A DNA stretch of 39,541 bases from Mesorhizobium sp. LNHC252B00 (GCF_000502955.1 NZ_AYWO01000002.1:194195-233735), one strand, 5' to 3'; positions 1 through 9,247 are shown, numbered from the stretch's first letter. Notes: generated from the letters alone by a model not told the origin. Made by a program: numbers and translations.

Positions 1-167
1 GTGCCAAAGGTGTCGCGCGGGTTCCCCCCTCCCCCTTGAGGGGAGGGTGGCCGGCCAAAGGCCGGTCGGGTGGGGTCATCTCGGCAGTGCTCGGCGCCGA
101 GACGGTGCCTCCTGGGGCAACCCCCTCTGTCGACTTCGTCGACATCTCCCCCTCAAGGGGGGAGATT
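1..167. repeat. Palindromic intergenic-type repeat translated inside the E2 gene
   Basis: Two inverted modules of the CCCCTTGAGGGG type (around 32-45 and 147-162) flank a GC-rich core. This resembles dispersed palindromic elements of Mesorhizobium-type genomes, which normally lie between genes. Here it is read in frame as part of the E2 protein. The family assignment is from memory; the open frame is seen directly. Confidence 0.7.
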
Positions 168-421
168 GGCACATAGCTTTCATCCTCGGCATAAATCCAG
201 GCAACAGCCGCGCCGACCGCAATATCGACGCCCTCCTTGCCGGTGACATCGCGCAGCACGCCGCTGGCCGGCGAGTCGATCTCCATCGCCGCCTTGTCGG
301 TTTCGATCTCGAACAGCACATCACCCTTCTTGACGCGCGCGCCCTCCTCGGCGAACCAGCGCGAGATCTGTCCGGTCGCCATGTCCATGTCGACCTTGGG
401 AAGAATGACTTCGGTCGGCAT
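1..421 (-). CDS. Dihydrolipoamide acyltransferase (E2) N-terminus, lipoyl domain, partial
   Basis: This is the N-terminal 140 codons of the E2 core enzyme of a 2-oxoacid or acetoin-type dehydrogenase complex; the rest lies beyond the window edge. The first 80 residues form a lipoyl domain, with the lipoylated lysine in the motif ETDKAAME. The ATG at 421 follows the E1 beta stop codon after 3 bases, so the gene is the next member of the operon. After residue about 84 the frame runs without a stop through a GC-rich palindromic intergenic repeat (about 1-167), giving peptides such as ISPLEGEMST and PPLKGEGGTRATPLA. That insert falls where the flexible Ala/Pro linker after a lipoyl domain is expected. 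I cannot see whether the peripheral-subunit-binding and catalytic domains follow in frame. Confidence 0.85.
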   Translation of the reverse strand, partial: MPTEVILPKVDMDMATGQISRWFAEEGARVKKGDVLFEIETDKAAMEIDSPASGVLRDVTGKEGVDIAVGAAVAWIYAEDESYVPISPLEGEMSTKSTEGVAPGGTVSAPSTAEMTPPDRPLAGHPPLKGEGGTRATPLA

Positions 422-424
422 CGA

Positions 425-1423
425 CTAGCGAACCCCCTTCACGAGGTCGCGCGCGGCGGTGATGATGTCCGGAACCTGCGGCACTGTGGCCTTTTCCAAC
501 TCCGGATTGTAGGGGATCGGCGTCTCAGCGCCGCCCAGCCGCACGATCGGCGCGTCGAGATAATCGAACGCCTCGCTTTCGGCGATCATGGCGCTGACCT
601 CGGCGCCGATGCCCAACGTCTTCACAGCTTCGTAAACGCACATCAGCCGCGACGTCTTCTTGACGCTGTCGATGATGGTCTGCTTGTCCATCGGCCGAAT
701 GGTTCGCAGATCGACGATCTCGACGTCGATGCCTTCGCTCTCCAGCGCTGCAGCGGCGTCGAGCGCCTTCTGCACCATGATAGAGGTGGCGACGATGGTG
801 AGATCCCGGCCCTCGCGACGGATATCGGCTTTGCCGATCGGCACGGTGTAATAGCCTTCAGGCACCGGGCCCTTCACCTTGTAGAGCAGCTTGTGCTCAA
901 AGATCATCACCGGATCGGGATCCGCGACAGCCGCCAGCAGCATGCCTTTAGCATCGTAGGGCGTTGCCGGCTGGATGACTTTCAGGCCCGGCACATGGCC
1001 GAGCCAGGCTTCGAGGCTCTGGCTGTGCTGGGCCGCCGCGCCGGTGCCGGAGCCGGCGGGAAAGCGCATCACCACCGGCACCGAGACCTCGCCGCCCAGC
1101 ATGAAGCGCATCTTGGCCGCCTGGTTGACGATCTGCTCCATGGCCAGGGTGGCGAAATCGGAAAACTGGAATTCGAAGATCGGCCGCATGCCGGTGAGGG
1201 CAGCACCCACCGCGACGCCAGCGCCACCCAATTCGGAAATCGGCGTGTCGATCACCCGTGAAGTGCCGAAGCGCTCGACCAGATCGCCGGTCACCTGGAA
1301 GGCGCCGCCATAGACACCGATATCCTCGCCCATCAGGAAGACGCGTTCGTCCATGGCCATGGCGATCGCCATGGCCTCCTGGATCGCCTGGGCGTAGCTC
1401 AGTTCACGCACCATCGCGTCCAT
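425..1423 (-). CDS. 2-oxoacid dehydrogenase E1 component, beta subunit
   Basis: A 332-residue transketolase-type beta subunit of a thiamine-diphosphate E1 enzyme (pyruvate/acetoin/2-oxoisovalerate dehydrogenase family). It carries the family block [15 protein letters not shown] near residue 30, the pyrimidine-binding region [17 protein letters not shown], and a C-terminal transketolase domain ([10 protein letters not shown]). With the E1 alpha subunit it would form an alpha2beta2 heterotetramer that decarboxylates a 2-oxo substrate and acylates the E2 lipoyl arm. The start codon at 1423 overlaps the E1 alpha stop codon (TAATG), a sign of translational coupling; a second ATG at 1414 is possible. 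The substrate cannot be fixed from sequence alone. Confidence 0.93.
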   Translation of the reverse strand: MDAMVRELSYAQAIQEAMAIAMAMDERVFLMGEDIGVYGGAFQVTGDLVERFGTSRVIDTPISELGGAGVAVGAALTGMRPIFEFQFSDFATLAMEQIVNQAAKMRFMLGGEVSVPVVMRFPAGSGTGAAAQHSQSLEAWLGHVPGLKVIQPATPYDAKGMLLAAVADPDPVMIFEHKLLYKVKGPVPEGYYTVPIGKADIRREGRDLTIVATSIMVQKALDAAAALESEGIDVEIVDLRTIRPMDKQTIIDSVKKTSRLMCVYEAVKTLGIGAEVSAMIAESEAFDYLDAPIVRLGGAETPIPYNPELEKATVPQVPDIITAARDLVKGVR

Positions 1424-2451
1424 TACGCCTGCTCCGTGTAGACATAGTCCCCGGTGTCGCGAACGTCCGGCGACGGGCTCGCCTTGGCGAACTCGATGCC
1501 GTCGGCGATCTCCTGCGACACCGCTCCACGGATGGCCTCGATACCCTTGTCGTCGATGAAGCCGAATTCCCTGAGCTCGCTCTCGAACAGCGTGATCGGA
1601 TCTCGGTTCGACATCCAGTCCTCGATCTCCTCCTTGGTGCGATAGCGGTTGCGGTCGCTCTTGGAATGGCCGCGATGGCGATAGGTCTTGGATTCGATCA
1701 GCGTCGGCCCCTCGCCCGCGCGGGCTCGGGCGACGGCCTGATGAGACGCCTCGGCGACCTCGGAGAAAATGTTGCCATCGACGATGACGCCCGGCATCGA
1801 ATAGGCGGCGGCGCGCTCGGCGATGTTCTTGACCGCGGTCGAGCGGGCCGTCGATGTCGACATGCCGTAGCCATTGTTCTCGCAGACGAAGATCACCGGC
1901 AGCTTCCAGATCGCCGCCATGTTGAGTGCCTCGTGGAAGGCGCCTTCATTGTTGGCGCCGTCGCCGAAGAACGAGACCACGACCTTGCCCGTCTTCATCA
2001 TCTTGGAGGATAGCCCGGCGCCGACGGCGATCGGAATGCCGCCGCCGACGATGCCGTTGGCGCCGAGATTGCCCTTGGCGACGTCGGCGATGTGCATCGA
2101 GCCACCGCGTCCCTTGCAGTAGCCTGATGTCTTGCCGAAGAACTCGGCGAACATGCGCTTGACCTCGGCGCCCTTGGCGATGCAGTGGCCGTGGCCACGA
2201 TGCGTCGAGGTGATCTGGTCATCCTCGGATAGAGGCATGCAGACGCCCATGGCGCTGGCTTCCTGGCCGATCGACAGATGCATGGTGCCGTGGATGAGGC
2301 CGCGCGTGTAGCACTCCTCCGCGCCCTCTTCGAAGCGGCGGATGAGGTACATCTTGTAGAGCACCTCCCTGAGCCGCTCGGCGCTGTACTGGCGATAGAC
2401 GAAAGGCAGGTTGGCGCGACTATCAGTGACGGCTTTGCTGGCTCCTGCCAT
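1423..2451 (-). CDS. 2-oxoacid dehydrogenase E1 component, alpha subunit
   Basis: A 342-residue thiamine-diphosphate-dependent E1 alpha subunit. The cofactor-binding motif runs from GDG at residues 163-165 to ENN at 191-193, and the loop [10 protein letters not shown] lies near the C-terminal third. Length and motifs fit the PdhA/AcoA family. The ATG at 2451 is preceded by GGAGGCG and lies 2 bases after the stop codon of the upstream oxidoreductase, so the two are tightly coupled. Pairing with a separate E1 beta and a single-lipoyl E2 fits either an acetoin dehydrogenase or a dedicated pyruvate-dehydrogenase-like complex; no E3 gene is seen in the window. Confidence 0.93.
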   Translation of the reverse strand: MAGASKAVTDSRANLPFVYRQYSAERLREVLYKMYLIRRFEEGAEECYTRGLIHGTMHLSIGQEASAMGVCMPLSEDDQITSTHRGHGHCIAKGAEVKRMFAEFFGKTSGYCKGRGGSMHIADVAKGNLGANGIVGGGIPIAVGAGLSSKMMKTGKVVVSFFGDGANNEGAFHEALNMAAIWKLPVIFVCENNGYGMSTSTARSTAVKNIAERAAAYSMPGVIVDGNIFSEVAEASHQAVARARAGEGPTLIESKTYRHRGHSKSDRNRYRTKEEIEDWMSNRDPITLFESELREFGFIDDKGIEAIRGAVSQEIADGIEFAKASPSPDVRDTGDYVYTEQA

Positions 2452-2453
2452 GA

Positions 2454-3782
2454 TCACGCCTCCACGGACCCGTAGACGAGCTTGTCCTGGCGGGCGCGCA
2501 GTTCGGCGATCTTGGAGCCCGCTGCGGGAGCGGCGTTGGCATAGGTGATGAGTTCGCCCTTCTTGATCGACGCGGTGACCGAGCCGCCCTGCAGCAGGCC
2601 GCAGGGAATGGCCTTGGCCGCGCGCGCATCCGGCGTCGCCATGATCCAGGCGCGGTAGCAATATTCGCCGATCGCATCGAGTCTCTCGCCGGGCTTCATA
2701 TCCTTCTTGGCCACCGCGCAGACCTCGGCCACGGGCTTCGCCAGCGGCACCATGTCGGCCTTGCCGTAGAGGACGACGCGGGCGCAGGTCAATGGCACCT
2801 CGAGTGAGGTCAGATGATAGGGACGGTGGAACGTGAAGTAGGGGCCTTTGCCCATCTTCAGATCTTCCATGCGCTCGGAGATTCGCGGATGCGACATGTC
2901 GGCGACGACGAAGACGCCGGGCGCGACGCCTTTGCCGATCGAATAATCGACGACGCCGACCTTCGACAGCAAGCCGCCATCCTTCTGGGGCACCAGGACC
3001 TTGGACAATTCGCCAAGCGTGGCAGTCGGGCCATGCATGCCTGGCTTGTCAGGCACCAGCCCCGTGGCATTGGCGATCGCCGCCATCTCGACCATGGTCT
3101 TCGAGCCGTCGACGAATTCGACCAGCATGCGGACATTCATGTGCCGGCGCCTGGCCTCTTCCTCATAGTCCGGGGGGATCGCATCGATGTTAAGCGGATT
3201 GTTCTTGCCCTTGCCGGCGGCAACAATCGGGTGCCCCATGGCCGAGACGAACTCGATCAGTTCCATACAGGAGGACGGCTCGTCGCCGGCACCCAGAGAA
3301 TAGGTGACGCCAAGCCGGTCGGCCTCGCTCTTCAGATAGGCGCCGATGGTGACGTCGGCCTCTACATTCATCATCACCAGATGCTTGCCATGCTCCATGG
3401 CGCGCAGTCCGATCTCGGCGCCGACGGCGGGAACCCCGGTAGCGTCTATGACGACGTCGATGAGATCATTGTTGATGACAAGGCTGGCATCGCTGGTGAC
3501 CGCCACCTTGCCGGCCTCCATTGCCGCCGTCATCGCCGAAGCGTTCGACACTTCGCGCGAATGCCCGGTTTCCTGGAAGGCGATATCCACCGCCTTGGTG
3601 GCGGCGGGCAGGTTCAGTTCGGAAATGGCGCCGATCTCGATGCCCGACATATGGGCGACGCGGGTGACGATGTCGGTTCCCATCTCGCCGGAGCCGATCA
3701 AGCCGATCCGGATAGGCTTGCCGGTCTTGGCGCGTTCCTCGAGATCGCGGGCAAGGCCCGTCAGCGAAACATTGGAAGCCAT
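2454..3782 (-). CDS. NAD(P)-dependent oxidoreductase with C-terminal SAF domain
   Basis: A 442-residue protein of the homoserine-dehydrogenase-like/SAF-domain family, in the past often labelled FlgA-like because of the C-terminal SAF fold. The N-terminus has a Rossmann dinucleotide motif GLIGSGEMG at residues 27-35, followed by an NAD(P)-binding region with DVVIDATGVPAVGAEIG. The last 90 residues (from about VCAVAKKDMKPGERL) look like the SAF domain. It is the first gene of the E1/E2 operon, suggesting that it makes or removes a 2-oxo or polyol intermediate handled by the dehydrogenase complex; this is inference. The start at 3782 is chosen for the strong GGAGGAAAG site just upstream. An earlier in-frame ATG at 3815 lacks such a site. 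Confidence 0.8.
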   Translation of the reverse strand: MASNVSLTGLARDLEERAKTGKPIRIGLIGSGEMGTDIVTRVAHMSGIEIGAISELNLPAATKAVDIAFQETGHSREVSNASAMTAAMEAGKVAVTSDASLVINNDLIDVVIDATGVPAVGAEIGLRAMEHGKHLVMMNVEADVTIGAYLKSEADRLGVTYSLGAGDEPSSCMELIEFVSAMGHPIVAAGKGKNNPLNIDAIPPDYEEEARRRHMNVRMLVEFVDGSKTMVEMAAIANATGLVPDKPGMHGPTATLGELSKVLVPQKDGGLLSKVGVVDYSIGKGVAPGVFVVADMSHPRISERMEDLKMGKGPYFTFHRPYHLTSLEVPLTCARVVLYGKADMVPLAKPVAEVCAVAKKDMKPGERLDAIGEYCYRAWIMATPDARAAKAIPCGLLQGGSVTASIKKGELITYANAAPAAGSKIAELRARQDKLVYGSVEA

Positions 3783-4084
3783 ACCGCTTTCCTCCCATAA
3801 TGCAGGCTCGTTCAATTGCCTGACGGGTATTGAACATATGTATTTGTGTCAAGACTAATGTCCAAAATTGCCGGCTTTTAGGTCACTTCCCCGCAATCCC
3901 CGCGGGACCGAAAAAGAGGCAGGGAATGGGCAGTTCAGCGGCCACCGCAAGCGAGGTGCGTCCACGACAAGCTGGACACGATGCGCAATCTGATCGCCGG
4001 TGATGGCGGTGTCGAGCACCTGACACCGCGATCGTCCTGCGCCGAGACATCGAGCGCGCCGCGAAGTGAGCGCGCTCGGCGCGC
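3783..4084. promoter_or_regulatory. Upstream region of the dehydrogenase operon
   Basis: A 302-base stretch with no convincing gene. Reading leftward, a TTGACA hexamer lies at 3852-3847, about 65 bases before the oxidoreductase start; no good -10 element follows at 17 bases. TTGAACA at 3830-3836 and TGTCAA at 3847-3852 form an imperfect inverted repeat that could be an operator. The remainder up to the TetR stop codon is GC-rich and featureless. Confidence 0.35.
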
Positions 4085-4618
4085 CTATCCAGCAATCTCC
4101 AGCAAGGACGATACCAGCAAGTCTCGCTCGCCTTTCGACAGGACATCCGAATCGAAGAGGTTCATGCTGCGCAATCCCTCGATGGCGAGATAGCAGACCA
4201 GCAGCGATTTGAGGTCGGGCGTTTCGCCCTTCAGCCGTTCGAAAAGCTGCCGCTTGAATGTCTTTATCGGCGTCATGAAATCGGGATCCTCGGCGATAGC
4301 CGAGAAGATCCAGGACGCGGACGGCCGTTTTTGCTCGCAATCATTGGCCGACAGCCTGATGTAGACGGCCAGCGGATTTTCGTCCTTGTCATTCGTGCGG
4401 GCGGTTTCCAGCGCCTGCTCAAACTCGCGCAGATAACCTTCGACCAGCCCCTGCATCAATTTGGCCTTGGTCGGAAAATTGTAGAGCAGCCCGCCCTTCG
4501 ATACGCCGGCGCGACTGGCGACCGCTTCCAGCGACAGACTGCCTGGCCCGGACTCCCGTGCGACATCGGCCGCCGCAGCGAGAATTTTCTCGCGCGAGTT
4601 CTTTCTTCGGGCTCTCAT
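4085..4618 (-). CDS. TetR/AcrR-family repressor of the adjacent efflux pump
   Basis: A 177-residue TetR-family regulator with an N-terminal helix-turn-helix (about residues 25-50, SLEAVASRAGVSKGGLLYNF) and a C-terminal ligand domain beginning near residue 60. It is divergent from the RND efflux genes, the usual place for an AcrR-type local repressor. The start at 4618 is preferred because GGGAGG lies 6-8 bases upstream; in-frame ATGs at 4630 and 4654 are alternatives. A perfect palindrome between the two genes is the likely binding site and would give autoregulation as well as pump repression. The inducing compound is unknown. Confidence 0.9.
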   Translation of the reverse strand: MRARRKNSREKILAAAADVARESGPGSLSLEAVASRAGVSKGGLLYNFPTKAKLMQGLVEGYLREFEQALETARTNDKDENPLAVYIRLSANDCEQKRPSASWIFSAIAEDPDFMTPIKTFKRQLFERLKGETPDLKSLLVCYLAIEGLRSMNLFDSDVLSKGERDLLVSSLLEIAG

Positions 4619-4647
4619 GGCGCCTCCCATCGCAAGCTTAGGCCCAA

Positions 4648-4676
4648 TTGACAAGACCGTCCAGACGGTACAGTAA
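4648..4676. promoter_or_regulatory. Efflux promoter with embedded TetR operator
   Basis: On the plus strand TTGACA (4648-4653) forms a consensus -35 box, and a poor -10 match (CAGTAA, 4671-4676) follows 17 bases later. The spacer holds the perfect inverted repeat ACCGTC-CA-GACGGT (4656-4669). A repressor bound here would block RNA polymerase at the pump promoter and at the divergent regulator gene. Confidence 0.65.
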
Positions 4677-4769
4677 GACCGCCGTTATTTGAAATCGGGA
4701 CCCGCAGTCGATATGTGTCCCGATGTCCGCGCTTCGCGCCGGATTTCGACTAAGGGGACCTCCTTGCTC

Positions 4770-6065
4770 ATGCGCATGCGCATACTCCGTATCTTTATCA
4801 TCATCCTGGTCCTGGTCGTGCTTTTCGTCGTGGTCGGCGGCATCGTCGGCTTCAACTTCCTGCGCGACAACGGCATCAAGCAGTATTTCGCTTCGATGAA
4901 GCCGCCTGCCGCAACCGTTTCGACGACCATCGCCAAACCGTCGACCTGGACGCCGGGTATCGAGGCGATCGGTACGGTCAAGGCGGTGCGGGGCGTCGAC
5001 CTGACGGTTGAGACCACCGGCATCGTCAAAAGCATCCTTTTCCACGCCAACCAGAAAGTGGCCGACAATGCCGTTCTGCTGCAGCTCGACGACGCCGTCG
5101 AGCGCGCCGATCTCGACGCACAGAAGGCACAGGCCGCGCTCGATCAGACATCGCTGGCCCGCGCCATCGAACTGACCAAGCGTGGCGTCGGCTCCGATTC
5201 GACGCTGGACACGGCGCGTGCGGCGGCCTCGGCCTCGGCGTCCCAGGTTACAAAACTGCAGGCCGTGCTCGATCAGAAGCAGCTGACGGCGCCTTTCGGC
5301 GGCACGGTGGGCATTCCCAAGATCGATATTGGCCAGTATCTGGCGCCCGGCACCGCCGTGGTGACGCTGCAGGATCTCGACACGATGCGGGTCGATTTCT
5401 CGGTTCCCGAACAGCAACTCCCGTTGCTCAAGATCGGCCAGACGGTTCGGTTGGGCTTCGGCGGTGAGGACAGGCCGTTTGCCGGTGCCATTCGCGGCAT
5501 CGACCCGAAGATCGACTCGTCCAGCCGGCTGGTCAATATCAGGGCGGAAGTCGCCAATCCCGACGGCAAGCTGACACCTGGCCAGTTTGTGCAGGTGCGT
5601 GTCGAGCTGCCCGAAGAGCAGAACGTGCTGACGCTGCCGCAGACCGCGCTGACCACAAGCCTCTATGGCGACTACATCTTCGTGGTGCAGCCGGCGAAAC
5701 CAGCCGAGGCGGCCCCGGCAGCGGCAGCCAAGCCGGAGGAAAAGCCCGCAGCGCCTGCAGCGGATAAATCGACGGAGGCCAAACCTGCAGACACCAAGCC
5801 AGCCGACGCCATGAAGCCGGCGGACAAGGCTGCCGATTCGGCCAAGCCAGCTACAGAAGGCGAAAAGCGTGCGCTGGTATTGTCGCAGGTGTTCGTCAAG
5901 CCGGGTCGCAACAATGCCGGCATGGTCGAGATCGTCCAGGGGCTGAAGGCTGGCGACGAGGTCGTCACCGCCGGTCAGAACCGCCTCTTCAACGGTATGT
6001 CCGTCGTTGTGGACAACACTGTCGACCCGACCAAATCGGCGAACAAGCAGGCCGACCAGCAATGA
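4770..6065 (+). CDS. RND efflux periplasmic adaptor (membrane fusion protein)
   Basis: A 431-residue HlyD/AcrA-type adaptor linking the inner-membrane pump to an outer-membrane channel. Residues 5-30 form one hydrophobic helix with no lipobox, so it is anchored by a membrane segment. Then come a biotinyl-lipoyl half (GIVKSILFHANQKVADNAVLLQLDD), a short alpha-helical hairpin, the second lipoyl half (LTAPFGGTVG) and beta-barrel domains. Residues about 307-365 are an unusual Ala/Pro/Lys-rich stretch inside the membrane-proximal domain. The ATG at 4770 is chosen because it opens directly on the membrane helix and follows AAGGGGA; the frame extends upstream to 4689 without a better start. It overlaps the pump gene by 4 bases. 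Confidence 0.92.
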   Translation: MRMRILRIFIIILVLVVLFVVVGGIVGFNFLRDNGIKQYFASMKPPAATVSTTIAKPSTWTPGIEAIGTVKAVRGVDLTVETTGIVKSILFHANQKVADNAVLLQLDDAVERADLDAQKAQAALDQTSLARAIELTKRGVGSDSTLDTARAAASASASQVTKLQAVLDQKQLTAPFGGTVGIPKIDIGQYLAPGTAVVTLQDLDTMRVDFSVPEQQLPLLKIGQTVRLGFGGEDRPFAGAIRGIDPKIDSSSRLVNIRAEVANPDGKLTPGQFVQVRVELPEEQNVLTLPQTALTTSLYGDYIFVVQPAKPAEAAPAAAAKPEEKPAAPAADKSTEAKPADTKPADAMKPADKAADSAKPATEGEKRALVLSQVFVKPGRNNAGMVEIVQGLKAGDEVVTAGQNRLFNGMSVVVDNTVDPTKSANKQADQQ

Positions 6066-9000
6066 GCGTTTCCGATCTCTTCATTCGCCGTCCTGTCCTT
6101 TCGACGGTCCTTGCCTGCATGATCCTGCTCTTGGGTTTCCAGGGCATCTTCAACCTGTCGATCCGGCAGTATCCGAAGGTCGACGAGACCGCGATCACCA
6201 TTACCACCGCCTATCCAGGCGCCAGCGCCGATCTGATCCAGGGCTTCATTTCCGCCCCGATCGCCCGCGCCGTCGCCTCGACCGAGAACATCGACTACGT
6301 CACCTCGTCCAGCCGCCCGTCCTCCAGCACCGTGACGGTGCAGATGAAGCTCGGCTCCAACCCTGACGTTGCACTGACCGAGGTGCTGTCCAAGGTCCAG
6401 GGCGTGCGCGGTACCTTGCCGGACGCCTCCAAGGACCCTGTCATCGTCAAGGGCACCGGCCAGCAGTTCGCGATGATGTACATCTCGATGCAGAATCCGA
6501 ACATGACGAAAGAGCAGCTGACGGAGTACATCGAGCGCGTCATCAGGCCACGCATGTCGACGGTCGAAGGCGTCGCCGACGTGCAGATCTTCGGCGCCCA
6601 GGAATACTCGATGCGCGTCTGGATCGATCCGATCAAGCTCGCCGCGCGCGGCGTGACGGCCTCCGAACTGCTGACGGCGATCAACAATTCCAACTTCCTG
6701 TCGGCCCCCGGCAATACCGAGAACGAATACGTCGTCTCATCGATCACGGTGCGCTCGACATTGCAGACGCCGGAGGCGTTCGCCGAGCTGCCGCTGCGTT
6801 CGACCGACGGCAATGTGGTGCGGTTGCGCGACGTCGCGCGCGTCGAGCTCGGCGCCGAGAACACCGACACCAGGGTCAGCTTTAACGGCAAGCCCGGCAC
6901 CTTCCTCGCCATCTTTCCGACGCCGGCAGCCAATCCGCTGACCACGGCGGCGGCGCTCACCAAGCTGGTGCCGGAGATTCAGGAGACTCTACCGAAGGGC
7001 ATGACGATCGAGGTCGTCTACGACGCGACCGAACAGATCAGCGCCTCGATCGAAGAGGTGTTCAAGACCATCGCCGAGGCGGTTGCCATCGTCGTCGTTG
7101 TCATCCTTTTGTTCCTTGGCTCCTTCCGTTCGGTGATGATGCCGATCGTCACCATCCCGCTGTCGTTGATCGGCGTCTGTTTCCTTCTGTTTGCCGTCGG
7201 CTATTCGATCAATCTTCTGTCGCTGCTGGCCATGGTGCTGGCGATCGGCCTTGTCGTCGACGACGCCATCGTGGTGGTGGAGAACATCCATCGTCACATG
7301 GAAGAAGACAACATGCCACCGATGCAGGCCGCGTTCAGCGGTATGCGCGAAATAGCATCAGCCATCGTTGCCATGACCATGACGCTGGCAGCCGTGTTCG
7401 CGCCGCTGGCCTTCACCGGCGGCCTGACCGGCGCTCTGTTCCGTGAATTCGCGGTCACGCTCGCCGGCTCGGTGGTGCTGTCGGGCGTCATCGCCATAAC
7501 CATCACCCCGATGATGTCGGCACGCCTCCTAAAATCCGGCACGCCGGGCCGTTTCCAGCGCATTGTCGACGGCGCCTTCGCACGCGTCGAGCATGTCTAT
7601 GAACGGGCCGTCACCGGTTCGCTCAACTATCGCCCGTTGACGCTGATCATCGTGCTTGCGCTTGTCGGCGTAACCGGTTTCATGTTCACCAAGACCTCAA
7701 CCGAGTTGGCGCCGGAAGAAGATCAGGGCTTTCTGCTGTCGATTGTGACAGGGCCACGTTATGCGACGTCCGATTACACCGAGACATACGTCAATCAGAT
7801 CCTCGGTCTGGTGAAGGATATTCCCGAGACACGGGCGCAGTTCTCGGCTGTCGCCTTCGGCGGCACGACAAACAGCGCCTTTGTCGGCTATGCCTTCAAG
7901 GATTGGGCGGAACGCAAGCGCAATTCCAAGGAACTGCAGGCCGACATTACGGCCCGTATCGCCAAAGTCGCCGGCGTCGAGGCCTTCGTCTTCGCGCCGC
8001 CGACGCTGCCGGGCTCCGGCGGCGGCCTGCCGATTTCCATGGTGGTGCGATCGACTGGCGGTTCCCCGGAAGTGTACGAGGTGGCCGAGCAGATCAAGAA
8101 AAAGGCGCAAGCCTCCGGCCGCTTCATCGTCGTGCAGAATTCCATGGCCTATGACGCACCGGAAGTGACGGTGACCATCGACCGTGACCGCGCCGCGGCG
8201 CTGAACCTGCCGATCGCCGATATCGGTCGCACGCTGACACTGCTGGTCGGCGGCGCCGAAGTGGCGCAGTTCGACCGCGACTCCAACAGCTACGACATCA
8301 TCCCGCAGGTGCCGCAGGAATTTCGCGACAACCCCGACAAGCTCGGCGAATACTTCGTGCGCAGCGTAACGGGCGAGATGGTCCCGCTGTCGGCGGTGGT
8401 CAAGATTGCGACCAATGCGGCGCCGGCGGCCATCGAGCAGTTCAACCAGCTGAATTCATCGACGATTTCAGCGCTTCCACTACCCGGCGTCACCACTGGC
8501 GACGGGCTGAAGGCGCTGGAGGACATCGCTAGGGAAAGCCTGCCAGACGCCTTCTTCCTCGATTATTCCGGCCAGTCCCGACAGGAAAAGGAACAGGGCA
8601 ACACCATCCTGATCGCTTTCGCGGCAGCAGTTGTCGTCATCTATTTGGTTCTGGCGGCGCAGTTTGAAAGCTTCCGCGACCCGCTGATCATCATGATGGC
8701 GGTGCCGCTGTCGATCTTCGGCGCGATCGTGCCGCTCAATCTGGGTCTCGGCACGCTCAACATCTATACGCAGGTCGGCCTGATCACGCTGATCGGCCTG
8801 ATCACAAAGCACGGCATCCTGCTTGTCGAGTTCGCCAACCAGCAGCGCGAAATCCATGGCATGCGGCGGCATGACGCCATCATCGCCTCGGCCAAGGTGC
8901 GCCTGCGGCCGATCCTGATGACGACAGCGGCGATGGCGCTTGGCGTTGTGCCGCTGATCACGTCCAGCGGCGCCGGTGCCGCGGCCCGCTACTCGATGGG

Positions 9001-9145
9001 CCTGGTGATCTTCACCGGCATCCTGGTCGGAACCATGTTCACGCTGTTCGTCGTGCCCATGTTCTACACCTTCATCGCCAGCAAGGACCTGCCTCACCTG
9101 GCCGAGAAACCGGATCCCAAGCTGATGCCGGCACTGCCGAGCTAA
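6062..9145 (+). CDS. RND multidrug efflux transporter, inner-membrane pump
   Basis: A 1027-residue proton-driven resistance-nodulation-division pump, of normal length for the AcrB/MexB/MdtB superfamily. The N-terminus reads MSVSDLFIRRPVLSTV, followed by the first periplasmic loop, a block of membrane helices with the proton-relay aspartates at residues 400 and 401 (GLVVDDAIVVVENI), a second periplasmic loop, and a second membrane block with the matching lysine in GLITKHGILLVEFA. The start codon overlaps the adaptor stop (ATGA). No TolC-like outer-membrane gene follows, so the channel must be encoded elsewhere. The substrate range cannot be told from sequence. Confidence 0.95.
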   Translation: MSVSDLFIRRPVLSTVLACMILLLGFQGIFNLSIRQYPKVDETAITITTAYPGASADLIQGFISAPIARAVASTENIDYVTSSSRPSSSTVTVQMKLGSNPDVALTEVLSKVQGVRGTLPDASKDPVIVKGTGQQFAMMYISMQNPNMTKEQLTEYIERVIRPRMSTVEGVADVQIFGAQEYSMRVWIDPIKLAARGVTASELLTAINNSNFLSAPGNTENEYVVSSITVRSTLQTPEAFAELPLRSTDGNVVRLRDVARVELGAENTDTRVSFNGKPGTFLAIFPTPAANPLTTAAALTKLVPEIQETLPKGMTIEVVYDATEQISASIEEVFKTIAEAVAIVVVVILLFLGSFRSVMMPIVTIPLSLIGVCFLLFAVGYSINLLSLLAMVLAIGLVVDDAIVVVENIHRHMEEDNMPPMQAAFSGMREIASAIVAMTMTLAAVFAPLAFTGGLTGALFREFAVTLAGSVVLSGVIAITITPMMSARLLKSGTPGRFQRIVDGAFARVEHVYERAVTGSLNYRPLTLIIVLALVGVTGFMFTKTSTELAPEEDQGFLLSIVTGPRYATSDYTETYVNQILGLVKDIPETRAQFSAVAFGGTTNSAFVGYAFKDWAERKRNSKELQADITARIAKVAGVEAFVFAPPTLPGSGGGLPISMVVRSTGGSPEVYEVAEQIKKKAQASGRFIVVQNSMAYDAPEVTVTIDRDRAAALNLPIADIGRTLTLLVGGAEVAQFDRDSNSYDIIPQVPQEFRDNPDKLGEYFVRSVTGEMVPLSAVVKIATNAAPAAIEQFNQLNSSTISALPLPGVTTGDGLKALEDIARESLPDAFFLDYSGQSRQEKEQGNTILIAFAAAVVVIYLVLAAQFESFRDPLIIMMAVPLSIFGAIVPLNLGLGTLNIYTQVGLITLIGLITKHGILLVEFANQQREIHGMRRHDAIIASAKVRLRPILMTTAAMALGVVPLITSSGAGAAARYSMGLVIFTGILVGTMFTLFVVPMFYTFIASKDLPHLAEKPDPKLMPALPS

Positions 9146-9247
9146 GAGCAATTCCAGGAAAAGTGTGAGACGGTTTTCGGTCCGGAAATGCGTCAAAAAG
9201 CGAATTAGAGCCGTTCGCCGTTCCGTGAACGGAGAACTGCTCTAATT
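9146..9247. repeat. Dispersed intergenic palindromic element after the pump gene
   Basis: The stretch begins right after the pump stop codon (GAGCAATTCCAGG...) and ends in a long stem: AATTAGAGC with GTTC (9203-9216) pairs with GAAC and GCTCTAATT (9234-9247). Sequences of this kind recur between genes in rhizobial genomes. Single copy within this window. Confidence 0.5.

Noticed and set aside
1..170. CRISPR-like repeats at the window edge
   Set aside because: The two modules are inverted, unequal and few; they fit a palindromic intergenic element.
47..1261. Long plus-strand frame of about 400 codons opposite the E1 beta gene
   Set aside because: Arg/His/Asp-rich translation of the antisense strand; the minus strand encodes clear E2 and E1 beta proteins.
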